Positions 62,824-64,000 of a DNA stretch of 64,000 nt are shown here, in pieces; position 1 is the stretch's first letter; each line of letters begins with the position of its first letter. Made by a program: the position numbers and the translations under genes. Source of the DNA: Streptomyces paludis. Its GTDB lineage: Bacteria > Actinomycetota > Actinomycetes > Streptomycetales > Streptomycetaceae. The stretch covers positions 1,984,001 through 2,048,000 of the forward strand of contig NZ_CP031194.1 in assembly GCF_003344965.1 (NCBI RefSeq). Direction: 5' to 3'. The notes under the pieces were generated by a model. It did no database searches. It was given only the letters and a program-made list of their open reading frames with translations, and was not told the origin of the DNA.

Positions 62824-63408
62824 ATGAGCAGGACAACAGTCACCACCGAGCGCGCGAGCATTCTGCTCGTCGATGACATGGAGGACAATCTCGTCGCGCT
62901 CGAAGCGGTGCTGGCCTCGCTGGACGAGCCGCTCGTACGGGCCCGTTCGGGCCAGGAGGCGGTACGGGCGCTGCTGGCGCAGCCGTTCGCGGTCGTTTTG
63001 CTGGATGTGCGGATGCCGGGGATGGACGGCTTCGAGACCGCGTACCGGATCAAGCGGCTGGACCGGGCCAAGGACATCCCGATCATCTTCCTGAACGGGC
63101 CTGACTCCGACAGCGGTTACGCGTTCCGGGGGTACGCCACGGGCGCGGCGGACTTCCTGACCAAGCCGTTCGACCCGTGGATGCTGCGCGCGAAGGTCAG
63201 TGTCTTCCTCGATCTGCACCGCAAGAAGCGGGCGTTGGAGCGGGCGCTGACCCGGGAGCAGGAGCAGCTCGGGGAGATCGCGGGGCGGCTGTCGTCGATC
63301 GAGGATGTGCTGCGCAGCGCGGCGCCCGACGAACTGGCGCTGCTGGGACCTCAGTTGGCGCGGATAGAGGACACCTTGGGCGAACTGCGGCGCGGACGGG
63401 GGGAGTAG
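62824..63408 (+). CDS. Receiver-domain protein with coiled C-terminus
   Basis: A 194-residue response-regulator-like protein without a DNA-binding domain. The receiver domain has Asp17-Asp18, phosphoacceptor Asp61 in LLDVRMPGMDGF and Lys114 in FLTKPFDP. The conserved Thr/Ser before the active site is Asn91 (FLNGPD), which may slow signalling. The C-terminal 70 residues are a Leu/Arg/Glu-rich helix (RKKRALERALTREQEQL) that could dimerise or bind a partner. ATG 62824 follows AAGGAGAACG. It lies divergent from the SpoIIE-type phosphatase gene. Confidence 0.9.
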   Translation: MSRTTVTTERASILLVDDMEDNLVALEAVLASLDEPLVRARSGQEAVRALLAQPFAVVLLDVRMPGMDGFETAYRIKRLDRAKDIPIIFLNGPDSDSGYAFRGYATGAADFLTKPFDPWMLRAKVSVFLDLHRKKRALERALTREQEQLGEIAGRLSSIEDVLRSAAPDELALLGPQLARIEDTLGELRRGRGE

Positions 63409-63465
63409 CGCGGCCGGCGCGCCACTCCCCCCGTACCGCTCACCCGCGCTACTCCCTCGCGCGGC

Positions 63466-64000
<535 letters not shown>

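Overview
The window is a stretch of Streptomyces (or very close actinomycete) chromosome. Evidence seen directly: very high G+C with G/C-rich third codon positions, many GTG starts, GTGA/ATGA stop-start overlaps, and only a few TTA codons. The gene order dusB ... glyS - znuABC - zur - uppS - recO ... leuA ... era ... ybeY - phoH ... rsmE ... dnaJ - hrcA ... hemW is one I associate with the Streptomyces core chromosome (background knowledge, not searched here).

Layout. 1-6.1 kb: the end of a GntR-type regulator, dusB, a DHA2 drug exporter, an XRE/MmyB-type regulator divergent from a PEP mutase/isocitrate lyase family enzyme, and a LacI regulator. 6.2-19.1 kb, all minus strand: a long, mostly stop-start-coupled cluster. 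It holds a small protein of unknown function, PstC, PstA, a stalked and membrane-anchored PstS, an 889-residue anchored binding-like protein, a third secreted binding protein, two secreted proteins sharing a new-looking N-terminal domain (one with an LPXTG-like anchor, one with Ig-like repeats), a sortase-fold protein without its catalytic His and Cys, and PstB. This is the most unusual locus here. 19.4-23.4 kb: an MFS exporter, a DUF6243-like small protein, and an aldo/keto reductase-TetR pair sharing two matching 22-nt operators. 23.5-30.4 kb: glyS, a Zur-controlled zinc importer with zur, uppS and recO.

30.5-33.1 kb: a three-gene WXG100-like / DUF1023-type hydrolase / lipoprotein operon with lower G+C in its second half and a TTA codon. 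It reads like a secreted effector module. 33.1-37.3 kb: an MmpL-type exporter coupled to a sensor kinase and NarL-type regulator. 37.5-42.7 kb: a TerB-like protein, leuA with a leucine-rich attenuator peptide, an M4 protease with its emfourin inhibitor, and a PIN toxin-antitoxin pair. These end beside a duplicated copy of the end of era. 42.8-64 kb: era, a degenerate cytidine deaminase-like gene, a second XRE regulator/MFS pair, the ybeY-phoH RNA-processing group, a PfkB kinase, rnz, HIT, rsmE, nitronate monooxygenase, dnaJ-hrcA under a CIRCE element, a metallo-beta-lactamase fold hydrolase, a DUF3097-like gene, hemW, a SpoIIE-type phosphatase divergent from a lone receiver protein, and the end of an acyl-CoA synthetase.

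I see no tRNA, rRNA, CRISPR array, transposase, integrase or phage genes. Apart from the leuA leader/protease promoter region (40193-40533) there is no gene-free stretch over 300 bases.
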